Positions 25,892-34,269 of a DNA stretch of 64,000 bases are shown here, piece after piece; within the stretch, counting starts at the first letter, position 1, and the number at the start of each line of letters is the position of its first letter. The translations under genes were made by a program, and so were the position numbers. The notes below the pieces were generated by a model. The model saw nothing but the letters and a program-made list of their open reading frames with translations. It did no database searches and was not told the origin of the DNA. This stretch comes from an uncultured Actinomyces sp. GTDB lineage: Bacteria; Actinomycetota; Actinomycetes; Actinomycetales; Actinomycetaceae. The DNA lies in NCBI GenBank assembly GCA_900545825.1, contig URAS01000002.1, positions 1 to 64,000 of the forward strand, in the 5' to 3' direction.

Positions 25892-26800
25892 CTAGATGAC
25901 GTGGAACGTCTTGAGCAGCGTCATCACGGCGTCGAAGACGATGAGCACCCACATCGGCCACAGCGTCGCCAGCGCGGGGCGGGCCTGGGTAGCGACCTCG
26001 GTGGCAGCGTCCTGGCTGGAGACACCCTCACTGGCACGCACCGCCACGATCGGGCCGACCTCTTGCTTGCGGCGGCCCAGGAACCAGCGGACGAGGGCGG
26101 TCAGCGAGCCGGCCGCCGCGATCGCGATGATCACCAGCTGGGCAAGCGTGGAGACGCTCGACTCCTTGAGCAGCGGAACGAGGGCGGCCAGCGAATTGCC
26201 GATGATGTGGAGGAGGATCGACCAGCGCACGCCGTAGCGCTGGGCGACGTAGCCGAAGAATAGGCCGGCGAAGAACGCCGAAATCCCCTGACCCAGCGAG
26301 TGATGCATGAGGGCGAAGCACAGCGACGAGATCGCAATCGCCTTCCACGCGCCCAGCGGCGCCAGGCGGCGCATCATCGTCGCGCGCCACGACAGCTCCT
26401 CGATGACCGGGCCCACGAGGGCGCCATAGAGGATGCTCCACACGGTCACCGACGTCGAGAACTCGCCGACCCCGGTCTTCGCGCCCGAGCCGAGCGCCTG
26501 GCCGAGCGCGTCAATGACCGGCTCGATCATGGGGACGACCAGCGACATCGCGAGGAACAGGCCGAGGATCCCGAACGCCGACGCGGCGCCCAGGCGCTCG
26601 CGGGTGCGGGTCACTTCGGTGCGCAGGCCGCCGGGCGTCGCGAACCAGAGGATCGGCAGGAACGCGACGATCGCGACGAGCATCGACCCCAGGTAGAGGT
26701 CGATCCCGGCGCGGGGCACGAGGATGTCGGATCCGGCGGTGAGCAGGAGCGTTTGCGCGAGGAATGCGCCAAACATCAGGGAGAGGGAACGGGCGTTCAT
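25892..26800 (-). CDS. CPBP-family intramembrane metalloprotease
   Basis: The product has 302 residues with about eight hydrophobic segments. The CPBP/Abi signature motifs are present in order: EELSWR, FALMHH and HIIGN, which supply the catalytic Glu, His and Asn. Family members cleave or process membrane peptides and are linked to bacteriocin immunity, prenyl-protein-type processing or signalling; the substrate is not known here. The start at 26800 (MNARSLSLMFG) is chosen because GGAAGGACT lies directly before it. The frame continues 33 codons upstream without a ribosome binding site. Confidence 0.9.
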   Translation of the reverse strand: MNARSLSLMFGAFLAQTLLLTAGSDILVPRAGIDLYLGSMLVAIVAFLPILWFATPGGLRTEVTRTRERLGAASAFGILGLFLAMSLVVPMIEPVIDALGQALGSGAKTGVGEFSTSVTVWSILYGALVGPVIEELSWRATMMRRLAPLGAWKAIAISSLCFALMHHSLGQGISAFFAGLFFGYVAQRYGVRWSILLHIIGNSLAALVPLLKESSVSTLAQLVIIAIAAAGSLTALVRWFLGRRKQEVGPIVAVRASEGVSSQDAATEVATQARPALATLWPMWVLIVFDAVMTLLKTFHVI

Positions 26801-26929
26801 GAGTCCTTCCACGGTCGATGAGTTCGTACCGGCCGAGGGCGTTGCCTGGCCGTTCGGGTAGCCTAACACGGAAAATAACCGATTTTCGGGTGTCCTCAAT
26901 CACTGTCGAGAGCGATTACACTCATCCCT

Positions 26930-28720
26930 ATGGTGACCTTCCTCATCCAGCTGGTGATCGCTGCCGTCAGCGTCGTCCTCGTCGCCCATGCCTTCCCCGC
27001 CGGCACCCGGCCACGCACGTACGCCCGCGCCGGCGCCCTCGTCGCGATCGCGCAGGTCGCGGCGATGGCGGTCATGCTGTTCGGCCGGCCGACGCCCGAC
27101 CTCTACGGCGGCGACCACTCCGCGCGGGTCCTCGGCGCGTGGGCGGCCCTGCTCGTTGGGACGACGCTGATCTGCGCGTTTGTCGTGTGGAGCCTGCAGC
27201 GCAGCGTGACTTTGCGAACCCGCCGCTGGAGCTGGTGGGACCTCTTGTGGGGCCTCGGTGGCGCCCTCGTCGGCGCGGTCGCCGGCGTGTTCTTCTTTGG
27301 GCCGTGGTGGCTGACGTCGTTCTTCGGGTCCCTCACCCACGACCAGCTGCTGTTCCTCCTGTTCGAGGGCACCGGCGAGTCGACACGGGCGACCGACCTG
27401 CGCCTGCTCAACCTCCTGGAAATCCCCGTCGTCGTCTGCGCGCTGCTGGGCGCGTCGCTGGCCCTCGTGCACTCCGACCTCGCGCTGAAGAACGCGGCGA
27501 AGCACTGGCATGCCGGCTGGACGCGGAGGACGGCCGGGGTCGTCGCCCTCGCCCTGGCCGGCGGCTCGGTGGCCTACGGGTTCCACACGCTGCCGCTGTC
27601 GGAAACCGTCGGGTCCGAACTGACGTCCTCGACCTACCTCAAGGACAACTACCACGCACCCGACGACAAGATCCTCCACTTCCCCAAGAAGCCCCGGAAT
27701 TTCCTCCACATTTACCTGGAGTCGATCGAGAATTCTTACTACGACAAGGCCCACGGCGGCTACGACTCCCGCAATCTCATGCCCGACCTCATGCGGTTGA
27801 CCCAACAGAATACGACGTTCTCGAACACGAACGTGATGGGTGGGCCGCACCAGACATACGGGGCGGCGCATTCGGTCGCATCGATGGTCAACATTGGTGC
27901 CGGCGTCCCCATGAAGACCCAGCCGAACGGCGGGACAAGCAAGGCCATGATCTATCCGGACTTCCGCACGATGGGCGATATCCTCCACGACCACGGCTAC
28001 AACACCGAGCTGATGATGGGCGCCGACGCCAGCTGGGGCGGCGTCGATCAGTACTACCGCCAGCACGGCGACTTCCAGATTTTCGACGTCCGCGAGGCCA
28101 AGCGCCGCGGCCTCATCCCCGAGGACTACCGCCAATGGTGGGGCTACGAGGACGACAAACTCTATGAATACGCGAAGATGGAGCTAACCCGCCTGTCGAA
28201 GGAAGACAAGCCGTTCTATTTCATCCTGGAAAACGCCGACACCCATTTCCCCGACGGCTACGTGTCAAAGAACATGACGAAGCACCCGTTTAAGGAGCAG
28301 TACGCGAACGTCATCTTTTATTCGCAGGGCGAGGTCGTCAAATTCGTCGACTGGTGTAAGCAGCAGCCGTGGTGGTCGAACACGACGGTGTTTATCAACG
28401 GCGACCACCGGTCGATGGACAAGAAATTCTTCGCCGGCTGGGACCCCGACTACGAGCGGACGATCACCAACGTCTTCCTCAACTCGGCCATCCCCGATCC
28501 CGGGCAGCGGCGCACGCACAACCGCCAGTTCGCACCGTTCGACTTCTTCCCGACGACCCTGGCCGCCCTCGGCGTAAAGATCGACGGCGACCGTCTGGGG
28601 CTGGGGACGAACCTTTACGGGCCCTTCCCCACCCTCGTCGAACGCGACGGGCTGGACAAGGTCAACGACAACCTGGCCGCGCGCTCGGAGTTCTTCGACC
28701 ACCACCACGCGAAACAGTAG
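26930..28720 (+). CDS. LtaS/OpgB-type sulfatase-fold membrane protein (phosphoglycerol transferase-like)
   Basis: The product has 596 residues. Four or five N-terminal membrane helices (~1-225) are followed by an extracellular alkaline-phosphatase-superfamily domain. It opens with LHIYLESIENSYYD, which supplies the first metal ligand. The probable nucleophile is Thr309 in GGPHQTYGAAHS, and FINGDHRSMD provides further metal ligands. This layout matches lipoteichoic-acid synthases and phosphoglycerol transferase OpgB, enzymes that move phosphoglycerol onto surface glycans. Actinobacteria can carry lipoglycans or glycerol-phosphate decorations, so such a role is possible but inferred. The gene stands alone between convergent neighbours. 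Confidence 0.85.
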   Translation: MVTFLIQLVIAAVSVVLVAHAFPAGTRPRTYARAGALVAIAQVAAMAVMLFGRPTPDLYGGDHSARVLGAWAALLVGTTLICAFVVWSLQRSVTLRTRRWSWWDLLWGLGGALVGAVAGVFFFGPWWLTSFFGSLTHDQLLFLLFEGTGESTRATDLRLLNLLEIPVVVCALLGASLALVHSDLALKNAAKHWHAGWTRRTAGVVALALAGGSVAYGFHTLPLSETVGSELTSSTYLKDNYHAPDDKILHFPKKPRNFLHIYLESIENSYYDKAHGGYDSRNLMPDLMRLTQQNTTFSNTNVMGGPHQTYGAAHSVASMVNIGAGVPMKTQPNGGTSKAMIYPDFRTMGDILHDHGYNTELMMGADASWGGVDQYYRQHGDFQIFDVREAKRRGLIPEDYRQWWGYEDDKLYEYAKMELTRLSKEDKPFYFILENADTHFPDGYVSKNMTKHPFKEQYANVIFYSQGEVVKFVDWCKQQPWWSNTTVFINGDHRSMDKKFFAGWDPDYERTITNVFLNSAIPDPGQRRTHNRQFAPFDFFPTTLAALGVKIDGDRLGLGTNLYGPFPTLVERDGLDKVNDNLAARSEFFDHHHAKQ

Positions 28721-28736
28721 ATGCCGGAGGCGGCGT

Positions 28737-28755
28737 GCCCGGCCGCGCGCCGGGC
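28737..28755. terminator. Short hairpin between convergent genes
   Basis: A 7-base GCCCGGC/GCCGGGC stem with a 5-base loop lies between the LtaS-like gene and the thioredoxin-TPR gene. The stem is GC-rich and there is no U-tract, so it is a moderate candidate for a bidirectional terminator. Confidence 0.5.
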
Positions 28756-28792
28756 CACCCGCCGGACAGGACCGTGAATCGGCCCGAAAGAA

Positions 28793-29692
28793 TCAGAACA
28801 GCAGTCTGCTCAGCCGCGAGCGCGCAGCACGCACGGCGTCGGCATCCTGGCCGACGCGCAGGAGGTCGACGAGGCGGGCCCGAGCCGGTTCGCGATCCTC
28901 GCCGGTGGTCGCGGCGATGTGGTCGAGCAGCACCTGGTAGGCGCCGGCCTCGTTCCCGTGGGCGATGAACTGGTCGGCTAGCGCCAGCGGGTCGGTGTCG
29001 TCGCCCGGTTCGTCGCCCAGGCGCTTGGTCAGTTCGACCTGCGCCAGCTGGGTCTCGTACCGCGACTTTTCGGCCGGGTTGTTGACCAGAGCCTTCTTGA
29101 TGAGGGCGATGGCCTGGTCGAGGTCGCCGCTATCGAGGGCGGCCTCGATCGCCTGGTCTTCCTCGCTGAGCGGCGGCTCGGCGGGAGCATCGGCGCAGGT
29201 CAGGCGACCAGTGACACCCATCTGCTCGGCCGCGGCCAACAGCTGGTCGAAGACCTCGCGAATGGTCGCCTTGGTCTGGGCACCCTGGAACAGCGGGACG
29301 GGACGGCCACCCACGAGGGCGATGACCGTGGGCACCGACTGAACCTGGAACGCCTGGGCGATCTGGGGGTTCGCGTCGATGTCGATCTTCGCCAGCTGGA
29401 TGCGCCCACCCAGCTCGGTAACGACCTCTTCGAGGATCGGGCCCAGCTGCTTGCACGGCTGGCACCACGTGGCCCACAGGTCCAACACGACGGGAACCTG
29501 CATCGACGTCGCCATCGTCTGGTCGAACGTCTCTTCGGTGACGTCGATGATCAGCGGCTGATCGATCGTGCCGGCCGACTGAGCGTCGGACCCGGCCTGG
29601 GCCGGCGCGCCGGCGGGCCCGTCGGTGTGGGCGGACAGATCGACGGCGCCGTAGCTGGATGCGGGGCTGGGGGTTTCGGGCGTTTCGGCCAT
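28793..29692 (-). CDS. Thioredoxin-domain protein with TPR tail (CnoX/YbbN-like)
   Basis: The product has 299 residues. A disordered N-terminus (~1-50) leads into a thioredoxin fold with WATWCQPCK; the redox cysteines are Cys77 and Cys80. The cis-Pro loop is in QSVPTVIALVGG. The C-terminal half is helical with TPR-like repeats (EEDQAIEAALDSGDLDQAIA, DQFIAHGNEAGAYQVLLDHI). This is the organisation of CnoX/YbbN, a chaperone-like oxidative stress protein. E. coli CnoX lacks the CxxC pair, but this protein keeps it, so it may still exchange disulfides. The start at 29692 is fixed by AAGGAGAG eight bases before the ATG. Confidence 0.92.
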   Translation of the reverse strand: MAETPETPSPASSYGAVDLSAHTDGPAGAPAQAGSDAQSAGTIDQPLIIDVTEETFDQTMATSMQVPVVLDLWATWCQPCKQLGPILEEVVTELGGRIQLAKIDIDANPQIAQAFQVQSVPTVIALVGGRPVPLFQGAQTKATIREVFDQLLAAAEQMGVTGRLTCADAPAEPPLSEEDQAIEAALDSGDLDQAIALIKKALVNNPAEKSRYETQLAQVELTKRLGDEPGDDTDPLALADQFIAHGNEAGAYQVLLDHIAATTGEDREPARARLVDLLRVGQDADAVRAARSRLSRLLF

Positions 29693-29746
29693 CGCTGAAC
29701 TCTCCTTACGTGGTGACACGAGGTTGCTGTCCTCCACGCTACTCGA

Positions 29747-30748
29747 TTAGTCGCGGGATGCCTCGGTGAGCACCTTCTCGCCCGCGATGACGCGGGCCTT
29801 CGCCTTCTTGTCGCTGGACGCGGGGATGTGGATGAGCGCGCTAACGACGTACGTCCAGTGGGCCTTGCCGGTCACCTTGCCGTCGTCGCCGAGCTTCGCT
29901 CCGACGTCGCCGCCCATCTGGATGCCGCCCTCGCCGTCCTTGATCGTCACGTCGGTGCGGTAGGTGTACGAGGTCGCCACGAGGGCGCCGGAGTCTTCAT
30001 CGCGGATCGCCAGCAGGGTGTCGGAGGGCGTGATGGTGTAGGCGATCTGCCCGGTGTCGCCGATCGCGTCCTTCCAGTTCTTCTGCTCGCCGCGGATGTT
30101 CTCGATGAATTCGTCGGTCTCGAGGCCGGCCGATTCCTGGGCCTTCTCGTCGGGCACGGCCTTGGCCCACGCGTCGGCGACCGTCTTGGGTGCGCCGGTC
30201 AGGCCGTCGCCGTCGCCGGGCGCGATGATCGACGCGCCGGTCGAGAGCCCTGCGGTCGACGGCACCGACTGGCCGGGCAGCAAGTGCATCCACTGCCACA
30301 GTCGGTAGGGGCTGCGCGCGTCGTCCTGGCGGATGAAGAGGATGAGCGGCGTCGACCCCTCCGGCTGCTTCGTCACGTCGACGATCACGCGGGGCCACGT
30401 GACGGAATTCGAGACGGTCAGCGACTCCGAGGACGTCAGCAGCTGCGGCACAGCCAGGTCCTTGTCGGCGCCGTTGAGGTCGTACTGGGCGACGCGCATG
30501 GTCAGCGCCGGATCCTCGAACCGGGCCTTGAGAGAGTCGGCTTTGTGGTCCTTGTCGCCCGCCGCGATCGTGTCATCCAGCGAGGACAACACCGTCTTGA
30601 CCTGCGACTCCGTGAGGGAGGCCTGCGACGAACGGTCGAGGCTCTCGGTCGCCTTCAGCTCGGCCTTCTCGCAGCCGGTGAGCGCGCCCACGGACACCGA
30701 GGCCACGACGGCGAGCGTCACCGCGGTGCGAAGCGGTTGACGGGTCAC
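29747..30748 (-). CDS. Putative lipoprotein of unknown function
   Basis: The product has 333 residues from the GTG at 30748. The N-terminus has basic residues, a hydrophobic stretch and the lipobox GALTGC, so the mature protein is expected to be lipid-anchored outside the membrane. No known enzyme motif is recognised. The GTG overlaps the stop codon of the upstream membrane protein gene (GTGA), which points to coupled expression and a shared function at the cell surface. The frame is open further upstream, but that part overlaps the neighbouring gene out of phase and is not coding. Confidence 0.82.
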   Translation of the reverse strand: MTRQPLRTAVTLAVVASVSVGALTGCEKAELKATESLDRSSQASLTESQVKTVLSSLDDTIAAGDKDHKADSLKARFEDPALTMRVAQYDLNGADKDLAVPQLLTSSESLTVSNSVTWPRVIVDVTKQPEGSTPLILFIRQDDARSPYRLWQWMHLLPGQSVPSTAGLSTGASIIAPGDGDGLTGAPKTVADAWAKAVPDEKAQESAGLETDEFIENIRGEQKNWKDAIGDTGQIAYTITPSDTLLAIRDEDSGALVATSYTYRTDVTIKDGEGGIQMGGDVGAKLGDDGKVTGKAHWTYVVSALIHIPASSDKKAKARVIAGEKVLTEASRD

Positions 30749-32307
30749 GAGCGCTCCCCTTCCTCGCCAAACGCCGAGTCGCCGCCGAAGTCGTCGGCGC
30801 TGGCGCCCTCGTCGGAATCGGTGACGGCCAGCACCTGCTCGCGGACGACGGGGATGAGGCCGGTCGGGTACTTGACGCCGTCGACCTCGATCGTCGCCTC
30901 GCCGCGCTTGCGGGCCTCGCGCATCTCGCGACGCGACGGCATGGCTGCCGGCGGGGCCTGCGGGGGCTGCGGGATCGCCTGAGGACGCCCGTCGCCGCCG
31001 ACCCACTGCTGGCCCTGCCAGCCGGCGTCGGGATGATAGTGGCCCGCCTCGTCGTAGGTCGACCCGTAGTCCTCGTCCGACTGGTCATAATCCGACTGCT
31101 GGTCGTAGTCGGACTGCTCGTAATCCGACTGGCCCTGCTCGTAGCCCGACGCGTAGTTCCACTGGTCCTGAGAGTCGGCCCACTGCCTCGTCCCGTACTC
31201 GCGTCCCTCGGTCTCGGCGTAGTCCGTATCGGACTCCTCGTACTCGGTGGCGTCGGTGTAGTCGTCCTCGCCCTCGTTGTCCTCGCCGTAGTAGGGCTGG
31301 TCGTACTGGTCGTTCCCGTAGCCCTCGGGCCGATAGTTCTGGCCCTCGCCGCCGTACGTCGCGTCGGTGTAGGGGGCGTCGACGCCGTCGTAGCCGTCCT
31401 GCTGGAAATAAACCTCGTTATACCGGTCGGACCGGTCGACGTACTCGTTGTCGTAGAGCGTCTCCTCGTCCGGCGGCGCGTAGGTGACCGGCGCGTACTG
31501 GGCGTCCAGGTAGTCCTCGGCCGACAGCGCCTGCGAGTCGAAGCCCGACGGGTACTCCTCGCCGTTCGGGACCGTCTCTTCCGAGGCCGCCGCGTCGCCC
31601 TCGCCTTCGACGAACGGCACGGCTTCGGCGGGCGTAGCCGCCGCCTGGGTCTGGCGTTCGCGATCGAAGTCACGGCCGGCCGCGTGTCCCCCACGTCGCC
31701 GGGCGCGCCGGCGCAGCAGGAGGGCCAGCAGGCCCGCGGCAACCAGGAGGACGAGGCCGGCGGTGACCAGCGGCCACAGCCACGGCGTCTTCGCGCCGGT
31801 CTGCCATTCGATCGTCAGCTGGGGCGCACCCTTCGGCGAATAGGCGATGACCGACCACTGGCCGTCGGTGTTGAGCTTCCACGTCATCGAGGCCGACCCG
31901 CTGGTTACCGTCTTGGACTGGACCCACATGTCGGAGTCCGCGGGCGACGTCACCTTCGCGTCCTTCTCGCCCTTAACCGATGCGACGATGAAGTGGTTGT
32001 CGGCGTCGATCCCGTCGATGCGGGCATGCGGCAGGCCGTCGGCCCACGCGGCGACGTCGGTCGACCGCCCCACGCCGACGAAGGTGCCCTTGGGGCCCTT
32101 GACCGTGACCTTGAGGTCCGTCGAGTAGAGCCCCAGCACGCCCTGGCGGGTCACCACCACCTGCTGCGACGTCGATCGCGGCAGCGTGACGACCTCGGAA
32201 TCGGCAGGGCGCCACACGGTTGCCGTGCCGACGCCGACGAGGACGAGGATGATGCCGATGAGGCCGACGAGCCATGCCAGCCAATACCGGCGAACATTCA
32301 TGGCCAC
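30745..32307 (-). CDS. Membrane protein with extracellular domain and acidic Tyr/Asp/Gln-rich tail
   Basis: The product has about 520 residues. One helix near the N-terminus (WLAWLVGLIGIILVLVGV) is followed by an extracellular beta-rich domain of ~170 residues, a second helix (PWLWPLVTAGLVLLVAAGLL) and an RRRARRR stop-transfer run. The cytosolic tail of ~270 residues has many SDY/DYDQ/TDAT units and ends with a conserved-looking basic patch (SRREMREARKRGE). The function is not recognised. AAGGAG six bases before the GTG at 32307 favours that start over the ATG at 32301. The downstream lipoprotein gene overlaps by four bases. Confidence 0.8.
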   Translation of the reverse strand: MAMNVRRYWLAWLVGLIGIILVLVGVGTATVWRPADSEVVTLPRSTSQQVVVTRQGVLGLYSTDLKVTVKGPKGTFVGVGRSTDVAAWADGLPHARIDGIDADNHFIVASVKGEKDAKVTSPADSDMWVQSKTVTSGSASMTWKLNTDGQWSVIAYSPKGAPQLTIEWQTGAKTPWLWPLVTAGLVLLVAAGLLALLLRRRARRRGGHAAGRDFDRERQTQAAATPAEAVPFVEGEGDAAASEETVPNGEEYPSGFDSQALSAEDYLDAQYAPVTYAPPDEETLYDNEYVDRSDRYNEVYFQQDGYDGVDAPYTDATYGGEGQNYRPEGYGNDQYDQPYYGEDNEGEDDYTDATEYEESDTDYAETEGREYGTRQWADSQDQWNYASGYEQGQSDYEQSDYDQQSDYDQSDEDYGSTYDEAGHYHPDAGWQGQQWVGGDGRPQAIPQPPQAPPAAMPSRREMREARKRGEATIEVDGVKYPTGLIPVVREQVLAVTDSDEGASADDFGGDSAFGEEGERS

Positions 32308-32415
32308 CCGGAGCTCCTTCATGTCGAAATTTGGTGCAGCCCAACGAGATGAAGGGCCGCGACGTGCACATGTATTCCCCCCTAGCCTACCGCAAGTCGT
32401 TACCACTGTTCCTGC

Positions 32416-32431
32416 TGTGACAAATGTGACA
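32416..32431. promoter_or_regulatory. TGTGACA direct repeat in a divergent promoter region
   Basis: TGTGACA occurs at 32416 and again at 32425, a step of nine bases. The site is in the 274-base gap between the divergent membrane protein and DivIVA-like genes. Mycobacterial MtrA is described as binding nine-base-step direct repeats of a GTCACA-like motif; the resemblance is suggestive only. Confidence 0.35.
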
Positions 32432-32581
32432 GGTGATGAAGCGGGATAGGTCACGTCGCGAGGATTGCCAATGGGAGGCGGGTGAGGACTAGTGTAGGAG
32501 GCGGACTAGCTGCGGTGTCTTGTGTACACTGGCGGCAACGAACACGTTTGATCGCGCTGCAGTAGCGTTGAGGAGGACCCT

Positions 32582-34003
32582 GTGGAAGAGCAGACCGATT
32601 TCCCGATCGTCATGCGCGGGTACGACCGCGTCCAGGTCGATCTGCAAATTCAGACTCTCACCAATCAGATTGCCGAGCTCGAACAGAAGCTCGACTCCGT
32701 CGACAAGCGCAACGTGAACTTGTCCGAGCAGCTGGCGGATGCGCAGAATCAACTCCGCAACGCCGATCGGTCCTCCTACACGGGTATTGGCGCCCGTATC
32801 GAGCAGCTGCTGCGTTCGGCCGAGGAACAGTCCACGGCCGTCATCAACAAGGCGAACGCCGAGGCCGAGAAGCTGCTCGACTCGACCCGCCAGAACACCC
32901 AGAACATGACCGAGCGCGCCGAGGCCGAGGCCGCGTCGCTGATCTCCGAGGCCCGCCGCGAGGCGGAAGAGCGCACGACTACCGCGGCCACCGAAGCCGA
33001 GACGGTCCTGACGAACGCCCAGCACCGCGCCGACGAGCTGGTGGCTGCCGCGGAGCGCGAGGCCTCCAGCCTGCGCGCCGAGACGAACACCCAGATCAAC
33101 GACCTCAAGGCGACGGTCGACCGCGAGACCGAACTGCAGCGCGCCCAGGCCGAAAAGGACTACGTCGAGATGCGCGTCAAGGCCGAGCAGGAAGCGTCGC
33201 GTCTGCGCAACGAGTCGACGGCCGAGGCCCAGCAGCTTCGCGAGTCGGCGCTGGCCGAGGCCACGAAGTCGCGTGAAGAGACGGCCCGCGAGGTCGATCG
33301 CCTGATCGCCGAGGCCCACACCGAGGCCGACCGCATCATCAAGCAGGCGCGCACCAGCGCCGACCAGCTGGCCTCCGAGATCGCCCAGCAGCGCCAGGAC
33401 GCCGAGACCGAGATCGCTGCCGCACGTGCCGCGGCCCGCGAGGCCGACGCCCAGGCCCACGAGCAGGCCCGCTCCGAGACGACCGCGATGGTCGCCGCGG
33501 CCAAGGCACAGGTCGCCGACGCCGAAAAGCACCTGGGCGAGACCCTGCAGCGCGCCGAGCGCCTGCTCACCGACACCGACGCCGTGATCCGCCGCCGCCA
33601 GGAGGACGCGCGCCGCGCGGCCGAGGCGACGATCGCCGCCGCCGAGGCCGAGGCCGAGCAGACCCGCGAGGCCGCCCGCATCGAGGCCCAGTCCGAGCGC
33701 GCCGCCGCCCGCCGCACGGTCGAGAAGCTCGACCGCCAACGCGAGTCCGTGGCCGCCTACCTCGAAGAAATGCGTGGCCTCCTCGGCACCGAGACGGCGA
33801 CGGGCATCGAGGGCCTCACCCCGATGCGCGAACTGCCGGCCACCGTTCAGGCCCAGCAGGGCGACGTCGAGGCCGCGGTTGCCGCCCAGGCCGAGGCCGC
33901 CCGCGCCGCCGCGAACGCCAACCAGCGCGCCGCGTCGGCCCGCTCCGCCGAAGCCGAGTCGGCGGGTTCGCGCGAGTCGGCCGCCACTGATCTCTTCAAC
34001 TAA
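32582..34003 (+). CDS. DivIVA/FilP-like coiled-coil protein
   Basis: The product has 473 residues. The N-terminus (DFPIVMRGYDRVQVDLQI) resembles the DivIVA lipid-binding start. It is followed by ~400 residues of nearly continuous coiled coil rich in Ala, Glu, Arg and Gln, with hendecad-like spacing of EAE and AEA units. Proteins of this form (FilP, Scy, polar scaffold proteins) organise polar growth or cytoskeletal filaments in actinobacteria. Translation starts at the GTG at 32582 after AGGAGGACCCT. A good extended -10 (TGTACACT near 32530) lies upstream. The C-terminus is low-complexity Ala/Ser. Confidence 0.9.
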   Translation: MEEQTDFPIVMRGYDRVQVDLQIQTLTNQIAELEQKLDSVDKRNVNLSEQLADAQNQLRNADRSSYTGIGARIEQLLRSAEEQSTAVINKANAEAEKLLDSTRQNTQNMTERAEAEAASLISEARREAEERTTTAATEAETVLTNAQHRADELVAAAEREASSLRAETNTQINDLKATVDRETELQRAQAEKDYVEMRVKAEQEASRLRNESTAEAQQLRESALAEATKSREETAREVDRLIAEAHTEADRIIKQARTSADQLASEIAQQRQDAETEIAAARAAAREADAQAHEQARSETTAMVAAAKAQVADAEKHLGETLQRAERLLTDTDAVIRRRQEDARRAAEATIAAAEAEAEQTREAARIEAQSERAAARRTVEKLDRQRESVAAYLEEMRGLLGTETATGIEGLTPMRELPATVQAQQGDVEAAVAAQAEAARAAANANQRAASARSAEAESAGSRESAATDLFN

Positions 34004-34020
34004 ACAACCTTTACTGGCCA

Positions 34021-34060
34021 CGGCCGGGCTTGGGGTCCTTCGGGATCTCGGGCCCGGCCG
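34021..34060 (+). terminator. Hairpin after the DivIVA-like gene
   Basis: CGGCCGGGC (34021-34029) pairs with GCCCGGCCG (34052-34060) around a 22-base loop, 18 bases after the stop codon. No T-run follows directly; a family B palindrome with a T-tract lies 14 bases further. Confidence 0.55.
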
Positions 34061-34073
34061 TTGCCCTATCCCC

Positions 34074-34102
34074 GTGACCGTGACTTTTTTAATCACGTTC
34101 AC
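34074..34102. repeat. Family B palindrome, copy 1
   Basis: GTGACCGTGA (34074-34083) faces TCACGTTCAC (34093-34102) with one mismatch, around a loop with six T. On the other strand the element reads GTGAACGTGAT, close to the copies at 59100 and 62766. Its place after a gene and its T-rich loop suit a terminator or REP-like element. Confidence 0.6.
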
Positions 34103-34269
34103 CGAGGGCGTCCTCCGCGCCCACTTGCCGACCTGTGATCGGCAGCACAGCGAGGTAAAGCTGCTGGCGACGGCGCCCTTTCGCCGCGGCTTTCCCGGCT
34201 GTTCACCCGGCGTTTAACCGCGCCTTCTACCGTGCCACGTGTTCGCACCTCATCTCCAAAGGAGCAACC

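Noticed and set aside
30749..31006. Extension of the lipoprotein gene to 31006
   Set aside because: The upstream part overlaps the coupled membrane protein gene in another frame and would destroy the signal peptide and lipobox.
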